Below the pieces are notes generated by a model. The model did no database searches. It worked only from the letters and a program-made list of their open reading frames with translations, and was not told the origin of the DNA. A DNA stretch of 64,000 nt. Source: LC029 sp036676475. GTDB taxonomy: Bacteria > Bacillota > Bacilli > Aneurinibacillales > RAOX-1. The DNA lies in the NCBI GenBank assembly GCA_036676475.1, contig JAKFCU010000113.1, positions 9,236-73,235 on the forward strand. Reading direction: 5' to 3'. Below are positions 33,592 through 43,455 of this stretch, one piece after another. Position 1 is the first letter of the stretch; each line of letters opens with the position of its first letter. Position numbers and translations under genes: made by a program.

Positions 33592-34694
33592 CGCCTGAAG
33601 AAAAGAAAGCCGCGAAGGCGAAAGCGGTTGCTGAGGCGAAGGCTAAAGCGATGGCTAAGCTAAAGGGAGAAGAACCCGCCAAGCAAGAAGCGGCACTATC
33701 TGAAGCTACGCCCTCTGAAAAGCCAGTCAGTGAAATGACCGAAGAGGAAAAGAAGGCGGCCAAGGCAAAAGCGATTGCGGAGGCGAAAGCCAAGGCGTTG
33801 GCCAAGCTTCAAGGAGGAACTCCAACAGAAACTGCTTCTGCAGAGAAGCCGGTCAGTGAAATGACCGAGGAAGAGAAGAAAGCTGCGAAAGCTAAAGCGA
33901 TTGCAGAAGCCAAGGCAAAAGCTGTAGCGAAACTTCAAGGGGGAGCGCCAACCGAAGCCCCAGCGACGAACAAGCCAGCTAGTGAAATGACCGATGAAGA
34001 GAAAAAAGCGGCGAAAGCTGCTGCTGTTGCTGCTGCGAAGGCTAAGGCTGCTGCCGCACTGAAGGGTGGAGATGCTGGAGCTGGTTCTGCTGATGATGAA
34101 AAGGCCAAAGCGATTGCAGCAGCGAAGGCAAAAGCTGCCGCCGCCGCTGCTGCAAAATCCAAAGCAGCAAGTGGAGAGACTGCCGAGGCTGCTGCTGCAC
34201 CGAAGACGCCATCACCGAAGCAACCTGTTCTGGATAACATCGTGAAGATTCTCACAGAGAATTTCGGTGCGGACATCGTGGAAGAATCCTATGTTCGCGA
34301 AAACAGCAAGCATATGCCTACCATCGTCTTGAAGCGGGAAAAATGGCTGGAAGCCGCTACAGTACTAAAGAATCATCCGGAATTATCGTTTGATTATGTA
34401 TCTAACCTTTTAAGTGTCGATTTTAAAAATCATATGGAATCGGTCACTTACCTGTACTCTTATCCGAAAAAGCATTCCCTTTGTGTTCGAGTCAAAACAA
34501 AAGATAGAGAGGATACCCAAATTGCATCCGTGTCAAACCTTTGGGCCGGTGCCAATTGGCATGAGCGCGAAAGCTATGATTTGATGGGAATTGTGTATGT
34601 TGGGCATCCGGATATGCGCCGGATCATGCTGACAGACGATTGGGTCGGTCATCCTCTTCGCAAAGACTATGAGCAATATGACGAGGAGGTGTGA
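33588..34694 (+). CDS. nuoC: NADH-quinone oxidoreductase subunit C with Ala/Lys-rich N-terminal repeats
   Basis: A 368-residue protein. Residues about 205-368 are a normal NuoC domain, ending in NWHERESYDLMGI and HPLRKDYEQY. The first about 200 residues are a low-complexity extension of four to five units of about 40 residues. Each has MTEEEKKAAKAKAIAEAKAK, a K-L-x-G-G turn and a P/T/E/S linker. Units 2 and 3 are nearly identical at DNA level, so they arose by recent duplication. Long NuoC N-termini of this kind are known in Bacillales. The ATG at 33588 overlaps the nuoB stop; a longer in-frame start has no ribosome site. Confidence 0.9.
   Translation: MTPEEKKAAKAKAVAEAKAKAMAKLKGEEPAKQEAALSEATPSEKPVSEMTEEEKKAAKAKAIAEAKAKALAKLQGGTPTETASAEKPVSEMTEEEKKAAKAKAIAEAKAKAVAKLQGGAPTEAPATNKPASEMTDEEKKAAKAAAVAAAKAKAAAALKGGDAGAGSADDEKAKAIAAAKAKAAAAAAAKSKAASGETAEAAAAPKTPSPKQPVLDNIVKILTENFGADIVEESYVRENSKHMPTIVLKREKWLEAATVLKNHPELSFDYVSNLLSVDFKNHMESVTYLYSYPKKHSLCVRVKTKDREDTQIASVSNLWAGANWHERESYDLMGIVYVGHPDMRRIMLTDDWVGHPLRKDYEQYDEEV
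33714..33980 (+). repeat. Tandem 126-bp-scale coding repeat in nuoC
   Basis: Two successive units start at the KPVSEMTEEEKK codons (about 33721 and 33847), 126 bp apart, with a third, more diverged start near 33973. Codons for AKAIAEAKAKA are reused almost unchanged between units. Confidence 0.75.
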
Positions 34695-34699
34695 TCCGC

Positions 34700-35806
34700 A
34701 TGGCAAATTTAAGAACCGAAGAATTGACCCTGAACGTTGGACCACAGCATCCTAGTACACACGGGGTTTTACGTTTGGTTGTAACACTTGACGGGGAAAC
34801 CATCAAGAAAGTAGATCCGGTCGTTGGTTACTTGCACCGTGGTACAGAAAAGCTATCAGAGGATCTAAACTATACACAGATCATCCCTTACACGGACCGA
34901 ATGGACTACTTGTCATCCATGATCTGCAACTATAATCTCGTGCACTGTGTCGAAACCGCGATGGGTCTGGAAATTCCCGAACGGGCAGAGTACATTCGAT
35001 TGATAACCATGGAGCTGCAGCGGATTGCCAGTCACTTGGTTTGGTTTGGAACGTATTTACTGGATATCGGAGCGATGACTCCTTTCCTATTCGCTTTCCG
35101 TGATCGTGAAGCGATTCTAGAGATGTTTAACGAGCTGTCAGGTGCCCGCTTGACCTACAACTATATGCGTGTAGGCGGCGTGAAGTGGGATACCCCTCCA
35201 GGCTGGATTGAGAAAGTGAAAAACTTCTTGCCTTATTTTAAAAAAGAGCTGGAAGGATATCATCAATTGGTATCCGGAAACGAAATCTTCTTGAAGCGTG
35301 TTATTGGGGTAGGAAAATATACTGCTGAACAGGCTATCAACTATGGATTGAGCGGGGTTCCCCTTCGCTCTACGGGTATAAAATGGGACCTTCGCCGCGA
35401 TGAAGCCTATTCGATCTATGATCGATTTGAATTCGATGTTCCAACCGCAACAGAAGGGGATTGCCATGCTCGTTACCGTCTTCGCATGGAAGAAATGGCG
35501 CAATCCATTCGCATACTTGAACAAGCTGTTGCTCAGTTCCCGAATGACGGAGAAATCATGGCTAAGGTGCCTCGTGTGATTCGTCCGCCTCAGGGGGAAT
35601 GCTTCACGCGAATCGAAGCACCTCGCGGAGAACTAGGCACTTACATTTACAGTGAGGGAAAGGATAAGCCTTATCGCTTGAAATTCCGTCGTCCATCCTT
35701 TGTGAACCTGTCCATCCTTCCAGAAATTTTAGTAGGGGACAATATGGCCAACATGATTGCGGTATTGGGAAGCGTTGATATCGTTTTAGGGGAGGTTGAC
35801 GCGTAA
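34700..35806 (+). CDS. nuoD: NADH-quinone oxidoreductase subunit D
   Basis: A 368-residue 49-kDa-type subunit with LNVGPQHPSTHGVLRLV near the N-terminus and the C-terminal DIVLGEVD. It forms the quinone pocket with NuoB. ATG 34700 follows GAGGAGGTG, which lies in the end of nuoC. The last base of its TAA stop is the first base of the nuoH ATG. Confidence 0.96.
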   Translation: MANLRTEELTLNVGPQHPSTHGVLRLVVTLDGETIKKVDPVVGYLHRGTEKLSEDLNYTQIIPYTDRMDYLSSMICNYNLVHCVETAMGLEIPERAEYIRLITMELQRIASHLVWFGTYLLDIGAMTPFLFAFRDREAILEMFNELSGARLTYNYMRVGGVKWDTPPGWIEKVKNFLPYFKKELEGYHQLVSGNEIFLKRVIGVGKYTAEQAINYGLSGVPLRSTGIKWDLRRDEAYSIYDRFEFDVPTATEGDCHARYRLRMEEMAQSIRILEQAVAQFPNDGEIMAKVPRVIRPPQGECFTRIEAPRGELGTYIYSEGKDKPYRLKFRRPSFVNLSILPEILVGDNMANMIAVLGSVDIVLGEVDA

Positions 35807-36807
35807 TGAATCAGTTTTTGCAGCAACCTTTAGGACTTTTCAATGGTTCGGTGTTTCTTTTATCAGGTGTTGCCCTGCTTGGGGTTGTTTTAGGTTTTGT
35901 TACGTACGCTATCTATTTTGAGCGTAAAGTAATCGGCTGGATGCAGGTTCGTATGGGTCCAAACCGTACGGGTCCATTAGGTCTTTTACAAACCGTAGCT
36001 GACGTACTAAAGCTATTACTTAAAGAAGATATCATGCCAAAGCTTGCCGATAAGCCGCTATTTATTTTAGCGCCGCTGATCGCCTTCGTTCCGGCATTTG
36101 CCGTATTAGCGACCATGCCTTTTACGGAAACCTTGCATTTTGCGAATCTGAATATCGGACTGATCTATTACATTGCCGTTGCAGGTATTACCACTCTAGG
36201 TGTAATTACTGGAGGATGGGCTTCGAATAACAAATATGCGCTGATGGGGGCTATGCGTTCCGTTGCCCAGATGATCAGCTATGAGATTCCGTTAATCATG
36301 TCCCTAGTCGGTGTCATTTTGATGACGGGAAGCTTGAACTTGATTGATATTGTCAAACAACAGGAGGAAATGGGTGTTTGGTTCATTATCCCGCAAATCC
36401 TAGGGTTTGGAGTCTTCATGATTGCTTCTTTGGCGGAGTTAAACCGTACGCCGTTTGACTTGCCGGAAGCGGAATCGGAGTTAGTTGCCGGTTATCATGT
36501 CGAATATAGCGGCTTCCGCATGGCCTTCTTTTTCTTGGCGGAATATGTCTATGTGTTTGGAATGGCTTCTCTTACCACGATCGTATTTTTGGGAGGCTGG
36601 CTGCCGCCGTTTGCCTTCTTAGGATTTATTCCTGGGATCATCTGGTTCATCTTGAAATTTTGTGCGGTTGTATTCTTCTATATCTGGCTGCGTGCCACGA
36701 TGCCTCGTATGCGTGCGGATCAGTTGATGCAAATGGGCTGGAAGGTGCTGCTGCCGCTATCGCTTGTTAATATCTTTTTAACAGCCCTCCTGAAGGAATT
36801 CCTGTAA
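35806..36807 (+). CDS. nuoH: NADH-quinone oxidoreductase subunit H
   Basis: A 333-residue, about eight-helix membrane subunit with YFERKVIGWMQVRMGPNRTG after helix 1 and the E-rich quinone-tunnel loop ELNRTPFDLPEAESELVAG. It links the quinone site to the proton pumps. The start overlaps the nuoD stop (TAATG). Confidence 0.96.
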   Translation: MNQFLQQPLGLFNGSVFLLSGVALLGVVLGFVTYAIYFERKVIGWMQVRMGPNRTGPLGLLQTVADVLKLLLKEDIMPKLADKPLFILAPLIAFVPAFAVLATMPFTETLHFANLNIGLIYYIAVAGITTLGVITGGWASNNKYALMGAMRSVAQMISYEIPLIMSLVGVILMTGSLNLIDIVKQQEEMGVWFIIPQILGFGVFMIASLAELNRTPFDLPEAESELVAGYHVEYSGFRMAFFFLAEYVYVFGMASLTTIVFLGGWLPPFAFLGFIPGIIWFILKFCAVVFFYIWLRATMPRMRADQLMQMGWKVLLPLSLVNIFLTALLKEFL

Positions 36808-36828
36808 AAGAGGAAGGGTTCAGGGAAC

Positions 36829-36849
36829 CGGCTGCCGGCAGGGCAGCCG
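36829..36849 (+). repeat. Intercistronic hairpin nuoH-nuoI
   Basis: CGGCTGCC pairs with GGCAGCCG around GGCAG, no T-run. It sits 27 bp before nuoI. Confidence 0.65.
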
Positions 36850-36875
36850 ATGTTGAAAACGAGGGGTGAAAGAAC

Positions 36876-37292
36876 ATGCTAGGTCTTGCTAAAGGGTTAA
36901 GTTATACCTTAAAGGCTTTAACGATGAAAAAGGTAACCACCCGCTATCCGGACGAACCGATTATCATGCCTGACCGCTTCCGCGGCATCCAGCACTTTGA
37001 TCCGGAGAAATGCATCGTTTGTAACCAATGCGTGCGCATTTGTCCTACAAGCTGCATTGATTTGGTCGGGAAAGCTTCGACTGACCCGAATAAAAAAGGG
37101 AAAGTTATCGATACCTACGATATCAATTTTGAAATTTGTATTTTATGCGATTTATGTACAGAAGTGTGTCCGACTGAAGCGATTGTGATGACCAATAACT
37201 TTGAATTGGCCAGCTTTAGCCGCGATGAACTGTTTAAGGATTTGAAATGGCTTCACGAAAACAATACCAATGTCAGAAAGGAACAGCATTAA
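36876..37292 (+). CDS. nuoI: NADH-quinone oxidoreductase subunit I
   Basis: A 138-residue ferredoxin-like subunit with two 4Fe-4S motifs: CIVCNQCVRICPTSC and CILCDLCTEVCPTEA (clusters N6a and N6b). It passes electrons toward NuoB. The ATG at 36876 follows GAGGGGTGAAAG. Confidence 0.96.
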   Translation: MLGLAKGLSYTLKALTMKKVTTRYPDEPIIMPDRFRGIQHFDPEKCIVCNQCVRICPTSCIDLVGKASTDPNKKGKVIDTYDINFEICILCDLCTEVCPTEAIVMTNNFELASFSRDELFKDLKWLHENNTNVRKEQH

Positions 37293-37293
37293 T

Positions 37294-37800
37294 ATGAGTG
37301 GACAATTTATTGCCTTCTTTATCCTTTCGCTTTTGACGATTGGCGGAGCCGTGTTCATGATCAGCTTTACCAAGGTCGTTCATCAGGTCGTTGCTTTGGC
37401 CTTTACGTTTTTGAGCATTGCCGGACTCTATGTGCTGTTAGAAGCTGAGTTTGTGGCAGTTACGCAGATTCTCGTCTACTCCGGTGCCGTTTCGATTCTG
37501 ATGCTGTTTGGGATCATGTTGACTAAGCATGACGCCCAAGATCAAGATCCTCGCCGCAAAGGATTTAAGATTTTTGCTTTTCTTGTGGTGGCTGGATTCT
37601 TCGCTTTGATGTTCACAGGGATTCAAACGATGAATATTCAAGGGGAGCCTGCTGTATTTTCAGAGCAAAACAATGTCATGGAGATCGGGAAAGCGATGTT
37701 TAATCAATATGTGATTCCGTTCGAAATTACGTCGGTCTTGCTCCTGGTTGCGCTAATCGGAGCGATTATTCTGGCCAAGAAGGAGACTGGAGACGAATGA
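37294..37800 (+). CDS. nuoJ: NADH-quinone oxidoreductase subunit J
   Basis: A 168-residue, five-helix membrane subunit with AEFVAVTQILVYSGAVSILM, the conserved helix-3 region that undergoes the pi-bulge change in complex I. ATG 37294 follows AAAGGAACA. An upstream start within nuoI is not needed. It overlaps nuoK by ATGA. Confidence 0.93.
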   Translation: MSGQFIAFFILSLLTIGGAVFMISFTKVVHQVVALAFTFLSIAGLYVLLEAEFVAVTQILVYSGAVSILMLFGIMLTKHDAQDQDPRRKGFKIFAFLVVAGFFALMFTGIQTMNIQGEPAVFSEQNNVMEIGKAMFNQYVIPFEITSVLLLVALIGAIILAKKETGDE

Positions 37801-38108
37801 GTGTACCTTTAGCTTCCTATTTGCTTGTCGCGCTTATTTTATTTTGTGTAGGATTATTTGGCGCCATTACGAAGCGTAATGCGGTGGTCGTCTTGCTTTG
37901 TATCGAATTGATGCTGAATGCGGTCAATATCAACTTTGTGGCCTTTGCCAAGTACGGTGTGCTGGCCAACCTGACCGGCCAGATCTTCTCCTTGTTCAGC
38001 ATCACGCTTGCGGCTGCTGAAGCGGCGTTAGGTGTGGCAATCTTGATTTCCTTATACCGTAACCGCAGCACCGTCAATGTGGATGAAATGGACTTATTAA
38101 AAAGATAG
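37797..38108 (+). CDS. nuoK: NADH-quinone oxidoreductase subunit K
   Basis: A 103-residue, three-helix subunit with the membrane glutamates in LCIELMLNAVNINF and AAAEAALGVAILIS. It overlaps the end of nuoJ by 4 bp. Confidence 0.96.
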   Translation: MSVPLASYLLVALILFCVGLFGAITKRNAVVVLLCIELMLNAVNINFVAFAKYGVLANLTGQIFSLFSITLAAAEAALGVAILISLYRNRSTVNVDEMDLLKR

Positions 38109-38173
38109 GAGAAGAAAGCAGTCTCTTAGCAGGGCTACTTCCTTCTCTCTAGAAGAGGAAGGGTGAAATCATA

Positions 38174-40057
38174 ATGATGTCCAACGCATGGCTGATTCCT
38201 CTCTTTCCGCTCCTGTCCTTTCTCATACTGTTGGCTTTCGGCCGCCAGTTAAAAGAAAGTTCCGCCTATGTCGGGATCCTTGCGACCTTTGCCGGTTTTG
38301 TACTGGCTCTCGGCAGTTTCTTTGAGCGCTTCGCTTCAGGAGCAGAGGATTATTATTTTGCGTTTGAATGGTTGACCCTTGGCGACAAGGGCATCGAGAT
38401 GGGATTTTTGGTGAACCAGTTGAATGCGATGATGCTAGTTATCGTCACTTTCGTCAGTATGCTGGTCCATATTTATTCCAAAGGGTATATGCATGGAGAT
38501 GAACGCTTCCCAGTGTTCTATTCCTATCTGGCACTCTTTACTTTTTCCATGTTGGGTTTAGTTATTTCTCCTAACCTGCTTCAGGTTTATATCTTTTGGG
38601 AGCTAGTAGGGGTTTGTTCGTTCTTGCTTGTAGGTTTTTACTTCTTCAAGCCGGAAGCAAAAGCAGCTGCGAAAAAGGCCTTTATCGTTACTCGAATTGG
38701 GGACGTGGGGCTGTTCATCGGGATTGTGCTTTTATTCTGGTTTGCGGGAAGCTTTAACTTTGTGGAGGTTTTTGCTGCGGTTCAAAATGGAGCGATGGAG
38801 TCTTGGCAGATTACTCTCGTTGGAATCCTGATCTTTATTGGGGCGGTTGGTAAATCCGGTCAGTTCCCGCTTCATACGTGGTTGCCGGATGCAATGGAAG
38901 GACCTACACCGGTTTCTGCCTTGATCCACGCAGCGACAATGGTTGCCGCTGGGGTTTACTTGGTAGCTACCATGTTTCCGCTCTATCAGGCATCTGCTGA
39001 TGCAAGTTTGGTTGTGGCCTATATCGGTGGAATTACCGCGATATTCGCTGCTTCTATCGGTTTGACTCAGCGCGATATCAAGCGCGTATTGGCTTACTCT
39101 ACGGTCAGTCAATTAGGTTATATGATGCTTGCTCTTGGTATGGCTTCCGTTGCTGGTTATGTAGCCGGTGCGTTCCACTTAATGACGCATGCCTTTTTCA
39201 AGGCCCTTCTGTTCTTGGCTGCAGGTAGCGTAATCCATGCGGTTCATACCCAGGACATTTTTGAAATGGGTGGCCTGTTCAGTAAGATGCGTATCACAGG
39301 AACGGTTTTCTTAATTGGATGTTTGGCCATTGCTGGGGTTCCTCCTTTTGCAGGGTACTTCTCTAAGGAAGAAATTATCGGTGCTGTCTATGCAGAAGGT
39401 CATTATGGATTGTTTGCTATCGCGCTGATCGCTGCTTTCTTTACAGCGTTTTATATGTTCCGTCTGTTCTTTGTTACCTTTACGGGTAAACCGGCTGATA
39501 AACATATGCATAGTCATGCCCATGAGTCTCCATTCGTCATGACAATACCTATGATTTTGTTAGCCATACTAGCCATCTCGGCTGGTTGGATCAATACTCC
39601 TGGAAATCCGGTGCTAGGTCATTGGCTAGCGGAAGGCATGGCAGGAGCGGAAGAAGGCCATCATGCTCCGATCTGGATTGCAATTTTGGCCACTGGTGTT
39701 TCTCTATTAGGAATTTTGCTTGCTTACTTGATGTACACCAAGAAGTCTCTTTCCCGCGATATCATTGCAGGTCCACTTCCTTGGCTATATCAATTGTCGT
39801 TTAATAAGTATTGGATTGATGAAATTTATCATGCGGTGTTTGTACGTCCACTGCGTGCGATCGGATCCTTCTTAATCCTTGTCGATGTTTACATTATCGA
39901 TGGACTCGTTCGTTTGGTCAGCGCCTTTACGAATGAGCTGGGTCATGCAGGCGCACGTGTGCAAAATGGTCAGGTTCAAACCTATGGTGCGATTGCTTTC
40001 TTGGGTATTGTGCTGTTGGCAATTGGCTTGACGTTCGTAAGGGGGTATCTAGGATAA
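38174..40057 (+). CDS. nuoL: NADH-quinone oxidoreductase subunit L
   Basis: A 627-residue Mrp-antiporter-type pump subunit with about 16 helices. FWELVGVCSFLLVGFYF contains the pumping Glu; KSGQFPLHTWLPDAMEGPTP and HAATMVAAGVYL carry the Lys/His proton path. The long amphipathic helix region lies at the C-terminus. Two adjacent ATG codons are possible starts (38174, 38177). It begins nuoL-M-N, which are almost contiguous. Confidence 0.96.
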   Translation: MMSNAWLIPLFPLLSFLILLAFGRQLKESSAYVGILATFAGFVLALGSFFERFASGAEDYYFAFEWLTLGDKGIEMGFLVNQLNAMMLVIVTFVSMLVHIYSKGYMHGDERFPVFYSYLALFTFSMLGLVISPNLLQVYIFWELVGVCSFLLVGFYFFKPEAKAAAKKAFIVTRIGDVGLFIGIVLLFWFAGSFNFVEVFAAVQNGAMESWQITLVGILIFIGAVGKSGQFPLHTWLPDAMEGPTPVSALIHAATMVAAGVYLVATMFPLYQASADASLVVAYIGGITAIFAASIGLTQRDIKRVLAYSTVSQLGYMMLALGMASVAGYVAGAFHLMTHAFFKALLFLAAGSVIHAVHTQDIFEMGGLFSKMRITGTVFLIGCLAIAGVPPFAGYFSKEEIIGAVYAEGHYGLFAIALIAAFFTAFYMFRLFFVTFTGKPADKHMHSHAHESPFVMTIPMILLAILAISAGWINTPGNPVLGHWLAEGMAGAEEGHHAPIWIAILATGVSLLGILLAYLMYTKKSLSRDIIAGPLPWLYQLSFNKYWIDEIYHAVFVRPLRAIGSFLILVDVYIIDGLVRLVSAFTNELGHAGARVQNGQVQTYGAIAFLGIVLLAIGLTFVRGYLG

Positions 40058-40058
40058 A

Positions 40059-41582
40059 ATGGATAGCATGTTACTGACGTTACTCACCTTTTCTCCATTG
40101 CTCGGTTTGATCCTATTGGCTTTCATCCCGCGGACGCAAGTCGGAACTTTAAAGCTGATTGGGATTTTATCAACACTGTTACCATTAGCTTTAGGATTTT
40201 CCATGTATTCCAGCTTTGATTACAATCAAGCCGGATTGCAGTTTGCTGAGAAGTACCTTTGGTTTTCCATTCCAGCTGATCAGGTTTCCTTCCCGATCAA
40301 CTATGAAATGGGTGTAGATGGATTATCCATGCCGCTTGTGCTGTTGGCTGCCTTAATCGGATTTTTCGCTGCGGTGTCCGGAGCGGTGTTCGTAAAGAAG
40401 CGTTGGAAGGAATTCTTCATTCTGTTCACGATTATGGAAATTGGGATGCTTGGGGTATTTACTTCGCAAAACCTGTTCCTATTCTTTATTTTCTTCGAAT
40501 TGACCTTAATTCCGATGTTTTTCATCATGGGGATTTGGGGCTATTTGGAGAAAGAAAAAGCGGCTATGAAGTTCCTTCTTTATAACGGAGTAGGTTCCGC
40601 GATCATGCTGATCGTGTTTGTGGCCCTGTTCATGAACGTATGGACATTAAGCTTTGTGGAAATTAAGGATGCGTTATCGAATCCGATGTCTCCGTTTAAC
40701 GTTCAGGAATCCCCTGGCTACATTGGAGAAGGATTGCGTTACGGATTATTTATCGCCCTGTTGATTGCTTTTGCTATCAAGATGCCAATCGCACCGCTTC
40801 ACACGTGGATGGTGAAGGCTTATCAAGAGTCTCCGGCTCCTGCCGTGTTAGTGTCTTCAGGTGTTTTGATCAAGATTGGTGCTTATGGTTTAATTCGCTT
40901 TAACGTTGGCTTCTTCCCTGAAGTAGCTCAAGACATGGCTGCGTTTTTGGCGGTTTTAGGTGTCATTAATATTATTTATGGTGCTCTTCTGGCTTTAGTA
41001 CAAAAGAGCTTGAAGCTTGTGCTTGCTTACTCTAGCTTAAGCCATATGGGAATTGTACTGCTTGGGGTGGCTTCGATGAATGAAATAGGTTTCCAAGGTG
41101 CGATTTTCCAAATGGTTTCCCACGGGATGGTGGCCGCTCTCATGTTCTTTATCGTGAGCATGATTTTTGAGCGTACGTTTACGGCAGAGTTGAAGGATCT
41201 CGGCGGTTTGTCCAAATCGATGCCTTTTATTGGCGGAATGTTTTTGACGGCTGCCATGGCATCTGCAGGTCTGCCTGGGATGTCCGGGTTTATTAGTGAA
41301 TTTATGGCCTTCTTGGGCTTGTTTAAAGAGATGCCGGTTCTCGCTGCGGTGGGTACCCTGGGGATTATCCTAACGGCTGTTTATTTACTTCGCGCTGTTC
41401 TCGGTACGACGTATGGTCCGACACCCGATCGCTTTGCAGGGCTAGCGGATGCACAGCCTTTGGAAGTGCTGCCTATGGTTGTGTTTTTAGGCTTGATCGT
41501 CCTGATCGGGGTTTATCCTGCCGTTCTGAGTGAACCGATGCAAGCTACATTACAAAATATTGTTCCAAAGATAGGAGGGTGA
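40059..41582 (+). CDS. nuoM: NADH-quinone oxidoreductase subunit M
   Basis: A 507-residue antiporter-like subunit with FFELTLIPMFFIMGIWG, the lysine-bearing KMPIAPLHTWMVKAYQESPAP and AYSSLSHMGIV. It starts 1 bp after nuoL and ends 4 bp before nuoN. Confidence 0.96.
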   Translation: MDSMLLTLLTFSPLLGLILLAFIPRTQVGTLKLIGILSTLLPLALGFSMYSSFDYNQAGLQFAEKYLWFSIPADQVSFPINYEMGVDGLSMPLVLLAALIGFFAAVSGAVFVKKRWKEFFILFTIMEIGMLGVFTSQNLFLFFIFFELTLIPMFFIMGIWGYLEKEKAAMKFLLYNGVGSAIMLIVFVALFMNVWTLSFVEIKDALSNPMSPFNVQESPGYIGEGLRYGLFIALLIAFAIKMPIAPLHTWMVKAYQESPAPAVLVSSGVLIKIGAYGLIRFNVGFFPEVAQDMAAFLAVLGVINIIYGALLALVQKSLKLVLAYSSLSHMGIVLLGVASMNEIGFQGAIFQMVSHGMVAALMFFIVSMIFERTFTAELKDLGGLSKSMPFIGGMFLTAAMASAGLPGMSGFISEFMAFLGLFKEMPVLAAVGTLGIILTAVYLLRAVLGTTYGPTPDRFAGLADAQPLEVLPMVVFLGLIVLIGVYPAVLSEPMQATLQNIVPKIGG

Positions 41583-41586
41583 GCCG

Positions 41587-43125
41587 ATGGAAAGCAGATG
41601 GGGTCCTTTAGCCCAATATGATTGGTCGGTCATGGCACCCGAATTCACCATCTTGGCGATTGCCACGTTGGTATCTTTGATCGATTTATTTACGCCGAAC
41701 TCCAAGGACCGCCGCTTTTTGGCCTGGTTCGGGATTTTAGGAAGTCTTTTGGCTGGTTGGTTTGTGTTTCAAAATATAGGCATTGGAGTGGTCGATTTAC
41801 TCGAAGGCTCCTATCGAATTGATGCTTACGGCAACATCTTTAAGTTGATTTTTCTTGCCGGGACGATCTTGACGCTGCTCATGTCGTTGAGTTATTTGGA
41901 TCGAAAAGAGATTGTCTATCATGGAGAATTCTACTATTTGATCTTGACTGCTCTTTTAGGCGCGATGATCATGTCTTCTTCGGCAGACTTGATCACCTTG
42001 TTTGTCGGCTTAGAACTTCTTTCTCTATCCTCTTACGTGTTAGTAGGAACGAGAAAGAAAAACTTACAGTCCAATGAATCCGCCTTTAAATATGTGGTAA
42101 GTGGAGGGATCGCCGCTGCTACCACATTGTATGGGATGAGCTTCTTGTATGGTTTAACAGGTACAACGAATATCTTTGACATGTCCGATCGTTTAGGAGA
42201 AGCTTATGCGGCTGGAAATGAATTTATCATTTACCTCGCATTCTTCTTGACGTTTGTGGGATTAAGCTTTAAAATTTCGACGGTTCCTTATCATATGTGG
42301 GCACCTGACGTGTATCAAGGCGCTCCTACGCCGATCACCGCTTTCTTGTCGGTTGTATCGAAAGCAGCTGGTTTTGCTTTGATCTTGCGAGTGTTCATTA
42401 CATCGTTCCGTTCTGTCGTGGATTATAACAATCCAACCGGCCCAAAATCGGTTTTAGTAGATGAGATTACGTTGATTATTGGAATCTTAGCTGCCATTTC
42501 CATGATTGTGGGGAATACCTTAGCGGTTCGTCAAACCAACGTAAAGCGTATGATGGCGTACTCTTCGATTGCCCAAGCTGGTTATATTTTAGTACCATTC
42601 GCAACGATTACGTCTTTGGTGTTCGAACAGACGGTATTCTATCTTGTAGCTTATCTGATGATGAACATGGGAGCTTTCGCTGTCTTGATGATCGTCACTC
42701 GCGATCGCAACAGCGATGATATCAGCAGCTTTGCCGGTCTTTATCACCGTGCGCCGTTCTTGGCGATTGCCATGACCTTCTTCCTGCTTTCTTTGGCGGG
42801 GATCCCGATTTCTGCGGGTTTCTTCGGGAAGTTCTATATCTTCATGAGTTCGCTTGTGATGGGGAACTATTGGTTAGCGGGAATTATGGTAGCGACCAGT
42901 GTAGTCTCTTACTTCTACTATTTTGGCATCATCAAACAGATGTATATGCGTGCAGGGGCGACCGAAAGCCGTTTAGCGGTTCCCGGTTCGATTGCCTTTA
43001 TCGTCTTGATTGCCTTTATCGGTACAGTAGGAGTTGGGTTGGTGCCTGACACGCTGTTGAACTTTATTCATAACAACTTCCCGTTTGCGGAAATGATCAT
43101 GACGAGTCAAGGTCATCATCAATAG
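41587..43125 (+). CDS. nuoN: NADH-quinone oxidoreductase subunit N
   Basis: A 512-residue antiporter-like subunit with VGLELLSLSSYVLVG, KISTVPYHMWAPDVYQGAPT and MMAYSSIAQAGYIL. It ends the 11-gene operon. nuoE, nuoF and nuoG (the NADH-dehydrogenase module) are missing, as is usual in Bacillales, so electrons must enter from another donor such as ferredoxin (inference). Confidence 0.96.
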   Translation: MESRWGPLAQYDWSVMAPEFTILAIATLVSLIDLFTPNSKDRRFLAWFGILGSLLAGWFVFQNIGIGVVDLLEGSYRIDAYGNIFKLIFLAGTILTLLMSLSYLDRKEIVYHGEFYYLILTALLGAMIMSSSADLITLFVGLELLSLSSYVLVGTRKKNLQSNESAFKYVVSGGIAAATTLYGMSFLYGLTGTTNIFDMSDRLGEAYAAGNEFIIYLAFFLTFVGLSFKISTVPYHMWAPDVYQGAPTPITAFLSVVSKAAGFALILRVFITSFRSVVDYNNPTGPKSVLVDEITLIIGILAAISMIVGNTLAVRQTNVKRMMAYSSIAQAGYILVPFATITSLVFEQTVFYLVAYLMMNMGAFAVLMIVTRDRNSDDISSFAGLYHRAPFLAIAMTFFLLSLAGIPISAGFFGKFYIFMSSLVMGNYWLAGIMVATSVVSYFYYFGIIKQMYMRAGATESRLAVPGSIAFIVLIAFIGTVGVGLVPDTLLNFIHNNFPFAEMIMTSQGHHQ

Positions 43126-43134
43126 GTGTCTGAA

Positions 43135-43167
43135 AATCCCCCTTTAGGTAGGGGGATTTTTTTTTTC
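43135..43167 (+). terminator. nuo operon terminator
   Basis: AATCCCCC pairs with GGGGGATT around TTTAGGTA, followed by ten T residues. Confidence 0.92.
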
Positions 43168-43440
43168 GGATTGCCTTTGACATTTCTATTGTAAATAATT
43201 CATATACATACAATACGAAAAATTCACTGCCAAAGGTGGACATCCAATATAACGGGGTGCTTTAGGATGCGAGCTGCCTTGCATAAATAGATTTCTGAAT
43301 AGCGTAATTTGTCAGTTATTTTGTTTTAAATAAATTTGTAAATTAAACAAAATTTAAATTTGTCATGATAAAATATAAGAATATAGAGTTAGTCCTATAG
43401 TCACAGTAGATTGGGTGTAATAATGCAAAAGGGAGTAAAT
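43168..43440. other. Gene-less AT-rich region upstream of sinI
   Basis: About 270 bp with very low GC around 43315-43385 and repeated TTTAAATTTG-like tracts. It probably holds the sinI promoter, but no -35/-10 pair stands out. No gene is seen. Confidence 0.5.
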
Positions 43441-43455
43441 GGAGGTGTTTGGACG

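Noticed and set aside
33935..34276. Minus-strand Ala/Phe-rich frame in nuoC
   Set aside because: It is the antisense of the Ala/Lys repeat of nuoC, which keeps several frames open by composition.
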